DNA of 64,000 bases, from assembly GCF_047663525.1 (NCBI RefSeq), contig NC_092590.1, positions 54,156,501-54,220,500 of the forward strand. The letters are read 5' to 3'. This document shows, in pieces, positions 51,641-61,089 of this stretch. Under the pieces are notes generated by a model. The model did not search any database. It was not told where the DNA came from and saw only the letters and a list, made by a program, of their open reading frames with translations. Positions within the stretch are counted from its first letter, which is position 1. Every line of letters starts with the position of its first letter. This stretch comes from Anas platyrhynchos. Its lineage: Eukaryota > Chordata > Aves > Anseriformes > Anatidae. The position numbers and the translations under genes were made by a program.

Positions 51641-52450
51641 TCCCGCTAAAGCTTTGGCCTGCAGCCCTAGAGTTGCGGGGTCTCAGTTTACTGGGTGTCC
51701 TCCTGGAGGAGGCGGTGTTTGGGTTTTTCGGTACCTGTACGGTAGCGTTTCCCATGCAAAGGTGAGTTTGGTTTGTTATGATTTTACGCCAGCAAGAGAT
51801 GCTGTGCCTCCCTGCCTTTTATGAGAGCAGCAGGTACTGCCCTGCTAAGCGCTACGGTACCTTAATGCGTGTGTCTTCTGAAACTGGTCTCCAATCTCCA
51901 GTTAGCTACAAGTAGCAGTGTTAATTGTGGCTTGGCACCTAGGAGGCCTCAGGCTCCTGGCAGTGCTGTGGGGTTTGTGCTGATACCAAGCACGCTGTGG
52001 TCTGCAGAGAAAGAAGAGTTGGTTTTGACATTCTTGGCACTCAACTGGTAACAGGAACCAAGGTTTAATCTCAGCGTTTGTGTTTCTTTGCTTTATATTT
52101 CAAGCAGAATATATTCCTTTTTTTCTCGTAAAAGTGAGAAGACTGAAATTCAAAATGACTTGCTCCCATTTTGTTTGAACTTTTCTTTATGAGTTCCTTT
52201 AAATTAGTGTGCAACTTCTAATGCATCTTTTTGACTGGAATGTGTCACTTGTAGCTTGTTTTTTGAATGTCTGGCAGTCCAGTTTGAACTAGAACTGCAA
52301 GACTACAGTACACTGCTGTAGCCAAAACACCATTTCTATTTAATTAGTACTATACCTTGTCATTATAAAAAAGGACTTTTACCTGTCTCTTGTCCAGGAG
52401 TTTTACAGCTATTGATGTGGTGCTTATTTTTAAAACTTTATTTTCTCTAG

Positions 52451-52615
52451 GTTTAAGTTCATTTTTACCGTACAAGCTCCTCGCTGCCATAATGAGGCTA
52501 GTCATTCTTGAAGATTACGATCAGGCAAGTGAATGGGCAGCAAAATACATCTGCAATCGTATTATCCAATTCAAGCCCAGTCAAGGAAGATATTTCACGC
52601 TTGGTCTACCAACAG
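52451..52615 (+). CDS. GNPDA2: GNPDA2 exon 2 (41 nt 5'UTR + codons 1-41 and first base of 42)
   Basis: The acceptor is TTTTCTCTAG ending at 52450. The ATG is at 52492. The exon encodes the N-terminal beta strand and helix up to LGLPT of the phosphate loop. It ends ACAG and is followed by GCAAGT, a non-canonical GC donor with otherwise perfect consensus. Joining this G to the GG of exon 3 restores Gly42 and the GST of the loop; no GT donor nearby gives the right phase. Confidence 0.94.
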
Positions 52616-55600
52616 GCAAGTCTTATTCAAAGCCTATGTAATTGACTACACTTAGAACTGTATTTACATCACTGCTAAAAGATACTGTATTTAAAAGAAC
52701 ACAAACGTACTTCTGATAATGCTTCAACATGTTTTTCTATTTTAATAGGGATTTGGTTCTGTGTAAAAAAAGTGGTGAAAAGGTTTGAGAAACTGATAAA
52801 TTGTAGATGAGAAATAACAGAGTTCTTTTAATTATGTTGAAGAGCATCATAGCAAAATGTGACTATAATGATACTTAAATAGACAAAGTGTATGGATATA
52901 TAGAACAGTGGAAAAACTTTGTTTAACAGGGAGTACACCCCTGGGATGCTACAAAAAGCTGATAGAATATCACAAGAATGGAGATCTTTCTTTCAAATAT
53001 GTAAAGACGTTCAACATGGACGAATATGTAGGTAAGCTCTAGTGCTAATTATTTTAGAAGACAGTATGCAATTGTTTTTTTTTTTCCTTTATTAACAGTT
53101 GTACACTTCCACAAAGCACAAGACTAGCATTTTATTTTTATGCTTCTCCATTAAACCTGGGGACATCTGAAGCATTTGATCTGTTTATATACCAAAATGC
53201 AAACAAGTAACTAGTCCACGTGGATCCTGGCCTAAATTAAGTAATCACAAATCACTTCCTTCCTACAGAAAGTGTTGTTCCATAGCTTTATTACATTTGT
53301 TTTGAAGACTTAGTACTCTTAGTGATTTGATATATACCAAGTAAAAGTAAACAAATTGTCTCTCTCATTTATATCAACAGGAAGTCTATCTTAGTATAAT
53401 TTCAAATACTTCTTTGTCTCATTTCTTACTGCTCAAGAAAGCCTTGTCTTGCATGCCCCATATTGGCTACACATAGGCTAGAATTAAGGCTAATTGCTGA
53501 AGTCTTGCAATACATTAATTTGATTTTAAATGATTTCAGGGCTTCCCAGAAATCATCCAGAGAGCTATCATTCGTATATGTGGAATAACTTCTTTAAGCA
53601 TATTGACATAGACCCAAATAATGCTCATATCCTTGATGGGAATGCTCCAGACTTACAGGCAGAATGTGATGCATTTGAAAAGAAAATTGAAGAAGCAGGG
53701 GGGATCGATCTGTTTGTTGGAGGTATGAGGAAATGCTCTGTGGTTAGTTATGGTTTAAATAAATATATTGACTCTTTAGACGTGATCTTCAGAACATAGC
53801 TAAAACTACTTCTTATTGTAGTGTAAGAAAATTCTGTGACTGACAAAGAATTGGTATAGATACCAAAACAGAATGCTTGGTGTCCAGTTTTCTAATGATA
53901 ACGTAGTTTAAGTAAGTTTTGAACGCTTTTTTTTTTTTTAATTGAAAATGAGAAAGCAAAACAAAAGAATGAACCCTAAAACCTTTTTATTCTTTCACAA
54001 TGTTTGAGAATATTTGTTGACTCGCAGGTCTGGAATGATTTGCTCTCTTTAACTTTGAAAAGGCATTGGTCCAGATGGCCACATTGCATTCAATGAACCC
54101 GGATCAAGTTTGTCTTCAAGAACAAGATTAAAGACTTTAGCAATGGACACCATTTTGGCAAATGCTAAGTACTTTGATGGAGACTTATCTAAAGTACCAA
54201 CTATGGCGCTAACAGTTGGTGTGGGTACAGTGATGGATGCTAGAGAAGTAAGAATTCATTTAGTTCTAGTTGCATGTATCTGTTTTCAAGACTTGTTTGT
54301 GTTGATATGAGGACTGAAAGTAGAGACCTTTGTTTTGCAGGTGATGATTCTTATAACAGGTGCACATAAGGCTTTTGCATTGTACAAAGCGATTGAAGAA
54401 GGTGTTAATCACATGTGGACAGTTTCTGCTTTCCAGCAGCACCCTCGTACTATCTTTGTGTGTGATGAAGATGCTACTTTAGAACTAAGAGTTAAAACTG
54501 TGAAGTACTTTAAAGGTGAGCACTGAATCAGAAGTTACCTATATTAAAATTAAGTAAGTCTAGCTACCATAATGTGTCAGAAGGCCCAACGTATAATGTT
54601 ACTTATTCAAAATACTAAATGTTAACTTATGTCTTGTGAGTGGAAAAGCACTAGGAGATGTGACTTATGTTACTTCCATCTGAAAGGACAGTTGCTTGAT
54701 ACATTCTTGACAAATCTCCTTTGAATAGAATATTTCCTTTGCTTCCTATTGGACATGATAATATATAAACTTCAGCGTATAAGATATAAGACATACATAA
54801 GACAGCAGCTGTCTGGTATTCCAGAATACTGATTTTAAATAGAAAGTGGAAAAGTTTCATTTGCGTTGTTTTCTTTTAAGCCTGATAAATTTTATACTGC
54901 TTTTTTATGATGTCTTTCTGTGGTGTCTTAAGTGTCTTTTAAGTGCTATCTAGTAAACTTCAGATGTGTGATATGGGGTTTGAAGTCAACTGAGGATGTT
55001 TTTCATACAGTGCAAGTTGCATAACAGTCTATATTGATTGTTAATGCATTGCACTTACTGTGATCTTTATATCTGTAGTAAGTATATTGAGGCAGGCTTA
55101 AAGTTTGGATTTTTGATATTAACATCCATGAATATGGTTACTTCAGTTTAACTGAGTCTGTAGAAGCTGAGAAAAATAGTTTTCTCCTAACTATATTAGC
55201 ACAGCAAATTGTGATTGTATATGTCAGTCATCTTACTGGAATGGTTATTCGTAGTAGCTGAGGCATCTGACGTCAAAGCTGTCATTGATGACCTTTTTTT
55301 TTGAGCATTTTATCACTACTGTCCTTAGGTGCATTAGATTATAAAATCTGGCTTTACTGTGGTTTGATCCTGATACCATTTGTAGCTAACTCTAACTTTG
55401 AATTTCTCAGTATATTGCTATTTGCTATGTATTTGTGAGAGGAGTAGTCTTCCCCTGTGTCACACTGCTAGATAGTACTTAATGTTTTCAAAGATAAACC
55501 TCCTTAACTGCTTGGGTGAATTTTAAACATTATCCAGTGTTCATATAAACAAAAGCTTTGCTTGAGAAAGATATAAACTTACTAACGTACAATTATTGAT

Positions 55601-58130
55601 GAATGATGCTGATATTAAACATCGCTTTAAAAAAAAAAAAGGGCTACAGTATGTGAATGTGCTGTTGTGTCACAACATATAATTACTCTGTAAGCACATA
55701 CAAAGTGACAAAATTCTTATTGTTTTGACTGGCTTAATTTTTCCTGTTCATAAATCAGTCAGGTTTTCTTGCTTTAAGGTAGAGGACAAATCAAACCTGG
55801 AATTATTTCTGAATCTTGATCTCCAGGTTGGACAGATCTTTGTTTTAAGAAAGCTGGGTAGTTCTTGATGACTGACTGCTAGTCATGGTAGCTATTTACT
55901 GCAATTTTTTACTATTTAAAAAAATCTCAAGGTACTATGTGAAACTTCAAATTCTTTCTGATAATAAATCACCACCCTGGCTGGTAACTAGAATAGCTCC
56001 CCTTCACTGTTTTTTTTTAACTTGTTGAAACTGTTAGAAGCTAAAGTTATCAAGGATATTAAATGTTCTTATTGAAAGGGGGAAAAGTAACCTTCTTTAC
56101 CTTTCCCTTAATTTACTTTCTTGCAGAAGGAAGCAGAAAATAAACTTTGAATTTACTAATCAATCTGAAGAAAAGTTAATTCAGGATAGCTTTTCTGTAC
56201 TTGTATATGCTCCTAAATTTCTGTGTAATATTTTAACTTGATCTGGGTTGAGTAGGCAGCAAGACTGTTCATTTGAAATAATTGCTTTGGTATCAAGTAA
56301 GGGACTCTGGTACATACCTCTGTTTAAAAAAAAAAAACAACTTTTGTTTCTAACTGTACTTCCTGAAACACATCAACTAACAGGATTTAAATATATTTCA
56401 TTACATATGGAAGTGGCAGTACTTTGTAGGCATTTTTCATGCCTTCAGGAAGTGGGTAATTCTTTTCTCTTTTTTTAGAAAAGAAAAACACTGGTTGGAA
56501 GTGCTGTGCTTTTAAAGTTCAAAACATGGTTCCAGATTGAGTAATGTGTGAAGCTGTTACTGCTCTTTCAGTACAAATCCCTTTTGTATCAAATTTGCAC
56601 TTAACGTTTTCCCACTTACTGTCAAACTCCTAGAAAACTTTAATGACTTGATCTTTCCTATGTATGTCAGACAAATAGTTATCCTTCATGAAATTTAAGA
56701 AACTCTTCCTTTGCACCTTAGTTATGTTGATTTCCAAGGGTTGTGGTATTTTGTCTTGTTTTGTTTTAGCACAAAGATCTGCAGCTAAGTCAGTCATTAC
56801 TTCCAGAGACAAAAATGACCTGGGGTTTTTTAGTCTGTTCTAGGTGTGTTGGCTTTTTAGTATGATTGAATGTGTCACTTCATAGAAAAAGGAATAGTAG
56901 ATTTGAATTTTATTTTAATTAACCACAAAAATTAGAAATAGATGCTGCATAAAATGGTTTTTGCTGTGGTCACCTAAAGTAATGAGCTCAGACTGTACAG
57001 TTATTCAAGCTTTGCTGCAGTGATGGAAAGTTTGCCACAGGATACATGATATAGCAAAGGTATTGGTATATTCTTTGCCACTGATGATCACTCAAATGTG
57101 CACTTACTGTCAGACTTCTTCCATGGTTTTTAAGAAAATCTCTACTTTTAATGTTGCATATTACTTAAATTTATAGTTTTAGAAGTTAATCTTTAGTTTG
57201 GTGCTAAACTGGACTCTTTGCAAAATGTGAATGTTGTACATTCACCTTACTAGTTTGTAAGGTGAAATAAAGTTTAAAAACATACTAGTGACTGAATAGC
57301 ATGTATTGGTTAACACTTGGTAGGTAACGCTTCTACTGAGTTATAACCAAATAACGTAAACCACTTTTTTTTTCTTGTTAAATTGTTCTATTTTTCCCAT
57401 CACTCTCCAATATTTTCTGAATAGAAAATAAAAGCAGTATTCCAAGTCACAACTGTGGATAATTTGTATATGACCAGAAAAAGAATAGGAACTAGTCAAG
57501 TTCTAAATCAAGTTCCCAGTTGAACTACTCAAGTTCTAAATTTGCATTAATAGTCTGTTTGATTTTTGCCTGTCTAGGACCAGATATACATGATTACTTA
57601 CAAAGATACCACAATGCTAGACTGTTGCAACTCGAGCTGTAAAAGTATTAGTATGTATACATCTAATTTTTATGACAAAATGTGATATAAAGAATTTTAT
57701 GTTGCTATTATAGTTTTTAATACAAAAGAGTGATGGGTGGATCTCTCATCATGTGTTCAATTGATTTGGAAGTATTCCAGATCTTTTTGACGGGTTTGTT
57801 GTCATAGCTGTCTTGTCCCTGTTCAGTTTATACTGAAGATGTCAATAGTATTTAAGTGAGATATATATATATACACACACACATGCACATATATGCATGC
57901 TGTCTTAACTTATTTACTTATGATTTTAACCTACCTTGAATAGCCATTCTTTTTTCAGTGAACTGTTTAAAATGTATAATTTGAAGTAAAGCCCAAATAA
58001 AAATGTGGATAGAGAGACATGTTGAAAAAGTATAACAATTGTAAAGCTGGCATTGTTGCTTTCCCCCCAAGGTTTAATGCATGTGCACAATAAACTTGTG
58101 GACCCACTGTACAGTATGAAAGAAAACTGA
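52492..58130 (+). CDS. GNPDA2: Glucosamine-6-phosphate deaminase 2, complete gene (6 coding exons, 275 aa)
   Basis: The enzyme converts glucosamine-6-phosphate and water to fructose-6-phosphate and ammonia in the cytosol, opposing the hexosamine pathway (family knowledge). Splicing join(52492..52615, 52930..53031, 53540..53722, 54063..54247, 54341..54515, 58072..58130) gives 828 nt, 275 residues plus TGA, with all junctions in phase. The protein starts [19 protein letters not shown] and is about the usual length for vertebrate GNPDA2 (276 aa). Visible active-site features of the NagB family are the LPTGSTP phosphate loop (residues 40-45 area), Asp72 in FNMDEY (general base), Asp141 and His143 in GPDGH, Glu148 in FNEPGSS, and Lys208 in GAHKAF. 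Ser151, Arg158 and Lys160, the allosteric-site positions in bacterial NagB, are also present. The start is supported by family length and an A at -3; the reading frame is open further upstream in exon 2, so the start rests on homology. The C-terminus ends MKEN. GNPDA1 is the only close alternative; the residues and the GUF1 neighbour favour GNPDA2. Confidence 0.97.
52930..53031 (+). CDS. GNPDA2: GNPDA2 exon 3 (residues 42-75)
   Basis: The acceptor TTTAACAG ends at 52929 and the donor G|GTAAGC starts at 53032. The exon encodes the rest of the phosphate loop ([17 protein letters not shown]) and ends in FNMDEYV, carrying catalytic Asp72. Length is 102 nt and the following intron is phase 1. Confidence 0.95.
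53540..53722 (+). CDS. GNPDA2: GNPDA2 exon 4 (residues 76-136)
   Basis: The acceptor TGATTTCAG ends at 53539 and the donor GGAG|GTATGA starts at 53723. The exon encodes [19 protein letters not shown] and continues to IDLFVGG. It is 183 nt with a phase 1 end. Residues here are almost unchanged from what is known for mammalian GNPDA2, with a few conservative changes. Confidence 0.95.
54063..54247 (+). CDS. GNPDA2: GNPDA2 exon 5 (residues 137-198)
   Basis: The acceptor TTTGAAAAG ends at 54062 and has a weak polypyrimidine tract. The donor GAA|GTAAGA starts at 54248. The exon encodes [16 protein letters not shown] with catalytic Asp141, His143 and Glu148, then [11 protein letters not shown] and [14 protein letters not shown]. 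Residue 172 is Lys, where bacterial NagB has Arg contacting phosphate. Length is 185 nt, ending in phase 0. Confidence 0.95.
54341..54515 (+). CDS. GNPDA2: GNPDA2 exon 6 (residues 199-256)
   Basis: The acceptor TGTTTTGCAG ends at 54340 after an intron of only 93 nt. The donor AAAG|GTGAGC starts at 54516. The exon encodes [20 protein letters not shown] with phosphate-binding Lys208, then [14 protein letters not shown] and [18 protein letters not shown]. Length is 175 nt. Confidence 0.95.
54516..58071 (+). other. GNPDA2: GNPDA2 intron 6 (3.6 kb), no internal gene seen
   Basis: The intron has a GTGAGC donor and a CCCCCCAAG acceptor. It is AT-rich, with a short (TA)n(CA)n microsatellite at 57860-57896 and a 12-base A run near 55,628. 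Open frames within it are short and unrecognisable. No CR1 was seen inside, which is notable because it is the only large intron of the gene. Confidence 0.8.
57860..57896 (+). repeat. GNPDA2: (TA)n(CA)n microsatellite in GNPDA2 intron 6
   Basis: An alternating purine-pyrimidine tract of TA then CA dinucleotides lies about 175 nt before the terminal coding exon. Confidence 0.9.
58072..58130 (+). CDS. GNPDA2: GNPDA2 exon 7, terminal coding exon (residues 257-275 and stop)
   Basis: The acceptor TTTCCCCCCAAG ends at 58071, after a 3556-nt intron. The exon encodes [19 protein letters not shown] and the TGA at 58128-58130. The C-terminus appears one residue shorter than the mammalian form, which ends MKDGN. 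This tail is the GNPDA2-specific end and is short compared with GNPDA1. Confidence 0.95.
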
Positions 58131-58800
58131 AAGAAGAATTGAAGAAGAACTCCATGTGGGTCAACAGCAACAGTTTTAGGTAGCAGATGAGTTCACTGCT
58201 ATGCAATATGTTGAAAACTGTTTAAAATGGGGAATCCATGTACTGTATTTTTTAAAAGGTCCAATATCTGTACATTCACATTCCATCTCTATTTGCTATG
58301 TCATGCATTTTGCTTTAACATTTGGAACTCCGTTGTTGGCTGTTACAATAACTAAATGGAACAGAACAAACCTGTGGGAGACTGCATGTTACATTTGGGG
58401 GTGGGGGTGTGGGGGGGCGCAGAGCACTTATTTTAGCACAGCAATGTAATGCATCTGTTAGAGAAAATACTTTATTTCTAAGAATTTGTAACTTTGGCTC
58501 CATTAGTGCAACTACACTTTGCATTTGTGTTTATAGGCAGAATGGTTTTGGCCTTTGTTAAATACTATGGACTTGTAATAGCTGTACAATTTCTACTATG
58601 AAATGTTTTGTTTACATGTATCTAATGCACACTGAGCTTTTGCACTTGGTTGCCTTAAATTTATCTTATACAAACAGTTTTGGGGCATCTCAAGTCCTGC
58701 TGTACAATTCAGGCAAATAAAAAAAAACAGTGCCTATAAATGCACCCAATTGTTGAAAGTGTCATAGCTTATTCCAGTTTCAAACATTAAACTTCTGTCA
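58131..58800 (+). other. GNPDA2: GNPDA2 3' untranslated region
   Basis: There is no further coding potential after the TGA. The segment is AT-rich except for a G-run cluster at 58397-58417. Poly(A) signals AATAAA (58716-58721) and ATTAAA (58786-58791) suggest cleavage at about 58,735-58,810. A longer 3'UTR using signals further on cannot be excluded. Confidence 0.65.
58716..58721 (+). terminator. GNPDA2: Poly(A) signal AATAAA, GNPDA2
   Basis: This is a canonical AATAAA about 585 nt after the stop codon, directly followed by an A run. A second variant signal, ATTAAA, lies 70 nt downstream at 58786-58791. The exact cleavage site needs transcript data. Confidence 0.6.
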
Positions 58801-58810
58801 TAGCACTTTC

Positions 58811-59748
58811 TCCTCTCACGTATTTCAACTTAACGTAGGATTTTTCAATTTTTCATAATTGAGCTTTATCCATAAGGAAAAATCTAAGTGTTCCTTTCTG
58901 GAGGTACATGTTTAACCGTATCAGCTGTTACCATTAACTGCCTGCAAAGAGGTTAATTTCTAGGAACATAATGTCTACTAGTTTAAATTATCATGTATTA
59001 AAATCATTGTTAACCACTGTAATAATTACCTCTCATTGTATCACTATAAATATTGAACTGCTACAAGGAATGTTATTTCCTACTTTGAAAAAGTAAAATG
59101 TAAATATAAAGCTATCATTTCCAAATTGTTTTGTTTCTAATGTAAATTCTGAAGTGTGCAAGTACTTCAAGCTTTAATGGAGAGGTTAAGTATATATCTC
59201 CTTCCACGTAAGAAAGAGGTTAAGAACTTAATGTAGTTTCTTTTTTTGGTCATTTGTTTTGGATCCCCAGTGGTAGATAAATATATTTAGATGAACAAGA
59301 AAATTCTTGAAGTTCACGATTTTGGTTGTTGTTCTGCGTCCTGCTGCCAGTTTTGTGCTTAATGTAAAAAAAAGAAATAAGAAAAGGTGATGCCCTACAA
59401 CATACTTACTGAAGAGCAAAATCTTTCTTAATTACTAACAAACTTCCTTTAAACGGATCTTAAGCTATCGAATACATTTTCAGCTTTAACTGTGAAACAG
59501 ACTTTACCACTGTCAAAAAGTTAAATGAAATATTTGTTTAAGATAGGTATATGCTTATACCATGTAGGTATATATTTAATACCAAGTAAATATGAAATTA
59601 GTGGTTTGACCAGGTTTCTACTTGAATTCTTTTTTTGGTGTATTGTGTGCGTATGTAAAACTCAACTTTGGTTTGTACTGAACACTTGTTTTGGAACAGT
59701 TAGTTCCTCAATAGAGGTCAAGTGTGAGTGGAAATTTATTTTTATCGC
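58811..59748. other. Spacer between GNPDA2 and the CR1 fragment
   Basis: AT-rich, noncoding in appearance. It could be part of a long alternative GNPDA2 3'UTR, since convergent genes often read through, but nothing in the sequence decides this. Confidence 0.5.
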
Positions 59749-60150
59749 AGCCCATCAATCCCTCTGCAGAGCTTTTTTCCCCTCAAACACTTCTGCAACC
59801 TTACTACGGCTGTACTTAATCCCTTCATGTACCTCATTGATAAAGACATTAAACAACACTGGCTTGAGGAATAAGATCCTAGAAGAAGGACCCCTTGTAA
59901 CCAGCTGCCAACCAGATTTAATTCCATGACCTTTTGGGCACAACCACCAGCCACATTTTTACCTACCGAAAAAGTACACCCACACCCTGAGCAGCCATGT
60001 TCTCTTGGAGAAGGCTGTGGGAAACAGTACCAGTAAAAAACATCCACAGCCTGTTCCTGATCCACCAAAGAGGTTATTCTGTCATAGATTATCAGGTTGG
60101 TCAGGTAGGACCTGTCTTTCAGAAACCCCTTTGGACTGGCATGTCCAATA
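59749..60150 (-). mobile_element. CR1 LINE internal fragment (reverse transcriptase region)
   Basis: On the minus strand the segment reads as decayed CR1 ORF2 reverse transcriptase. A recognisable peptide FINEVHEGI matches the CR1 block before the catalytic motif, and EGKKALQRD matches the block after it. The catalytic FADD motif is destroyed (VAEV in the same place). Both ends are truncated: the CR1 3' terminus is absent. It sits in the spacer between the two convergent genes. Confidence 0.8.
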
Positions 60151-60951
60151 CATGCTATATATATAGAAGGTAAAACAAATTAAGTAAGCTATGGAATTCT
60201 AGATAGAGAATTCCACAACCCCACTTCAGTCCTGAAGATCTATGAATGGAAAAGTCTTGAATCCTTTAGGAGGTGGGCAGGTAGCTGTGAACACTGTATA
60301 GAGCATGGTCATTAACTTGTGTCACTGATTGCTTGATGTACATTACCAAAAGCAACAGAAAAATAAATGCATTTAACTAGTTTTTATAAGTAAGAACTCA
60401 AACTTTAACACGAAGAACATAAATTGCATATTGACAGTGCACTGGCATTAATATTTTGTTAGGATATGTCCAGAAGTAAGTTGTTATAGCCTGAATCACT
60501 CATAGTTGTAGGAAAAAGCTAGGAGTATAGCTTTTCATGCTATGATTTCCTGAAAAGAGCAACTTCAGCAAATAAAAAAGGAAGTAATATTTTTGTGGCA
60601 ACAACTGTTTTAATAAAGTGTTTGAAATAATTTAAAGGTAGGGATAATTTTCTGCCAGATTTTTCCTGTTCTGTCATACAAAGGCTTGCAAGTGTTAAGA
60701 ATATCAAACTTGGGTGGTTATGATAACTTTTAAAACAATGATAACTTTTAAATTCAGTGAAGTAAAATGAAATAACTAACTTCATGATAATCTGCAACAG
60801 TCTGGATAAGTACAAAGCTTATATTCCCACGTATTTAATTTACATTTACATCATTTTAAGAAAATTATAAATTAATCACTCTGTTATAAAGTATACATTA
60901 ATTCAAGTATGCTACTGTCTGTAAGAAGATAATCAGCTGCATGGCAGTGAT
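60151..60951. other. GUF1: Spacer containing the GUF1 3'UTR (minus strand)
   Basis: The GUF1 stop is at its right edge, so at least the right part must be GUF1 3'UTR. ATTAAA signals on the minus strand occur at 60834-60839 and 60609-60614. On the + strand AATAAA occurs at 60612-60617, overlapping the latter. Confidence 0.5.
60834..60839 (-). terminator. GUF1: Possible GUF1 poly(A) signal (ATTAAA)
   Basis: TTTAAT on the + strand reads ATTAAA on the minus strand, 113 nt after the GUF1 stop. No AATAAA lies closer. A second ATTAAA on the minus strand is at 60609-60614. Either could end the transcript. Confidence 0.3.
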
Positions 60952-61089
60952 CTATTTGTCAGGCTGTCTCTTTAAAACACGTATAAAGGCATCTCTTGGT
61001 ACTTCCACATTGCCAATTTTTCTCATCAACTTCTTCCCTTCTGCCTGCCGTTTTAAAAGCTTCATTCGTCTTGTAATGTCTCCACCATA
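60952..61089 (-). CDS. GUF1: GUF1 terminal coding exon
   Basis: Read on the minus strand, the acceptor CCTTTTCTTAG abuts 61089. Forty-five codons starting [15 protein letters not shown] and ending VLKRQPDK are followed by TAG at 60952-60954. This is the conserved basic core of the LepA C-terminal domain, which contacts the ribosomal A-site region in bacterial LepA. The last residues (RQPDK) are in the poorly conserved tail. Confidence 0.95.
   Translation of the reverse strand, partial: YGGDITRRMKLLKRQAEGKKLMRKIGNVEVPRDAFIRVLKRQPDK

Noticed and set aside
51207..51649. Several overlapping ORFs of up to 140 codons on both strands
   Set aside because: They lie in the GNPDA2 CpG island, where high GC removes stop codons in all frames. 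Their composition (Arg/Pro/Gly/Ala) is that of GC-rich noncoding DNA.
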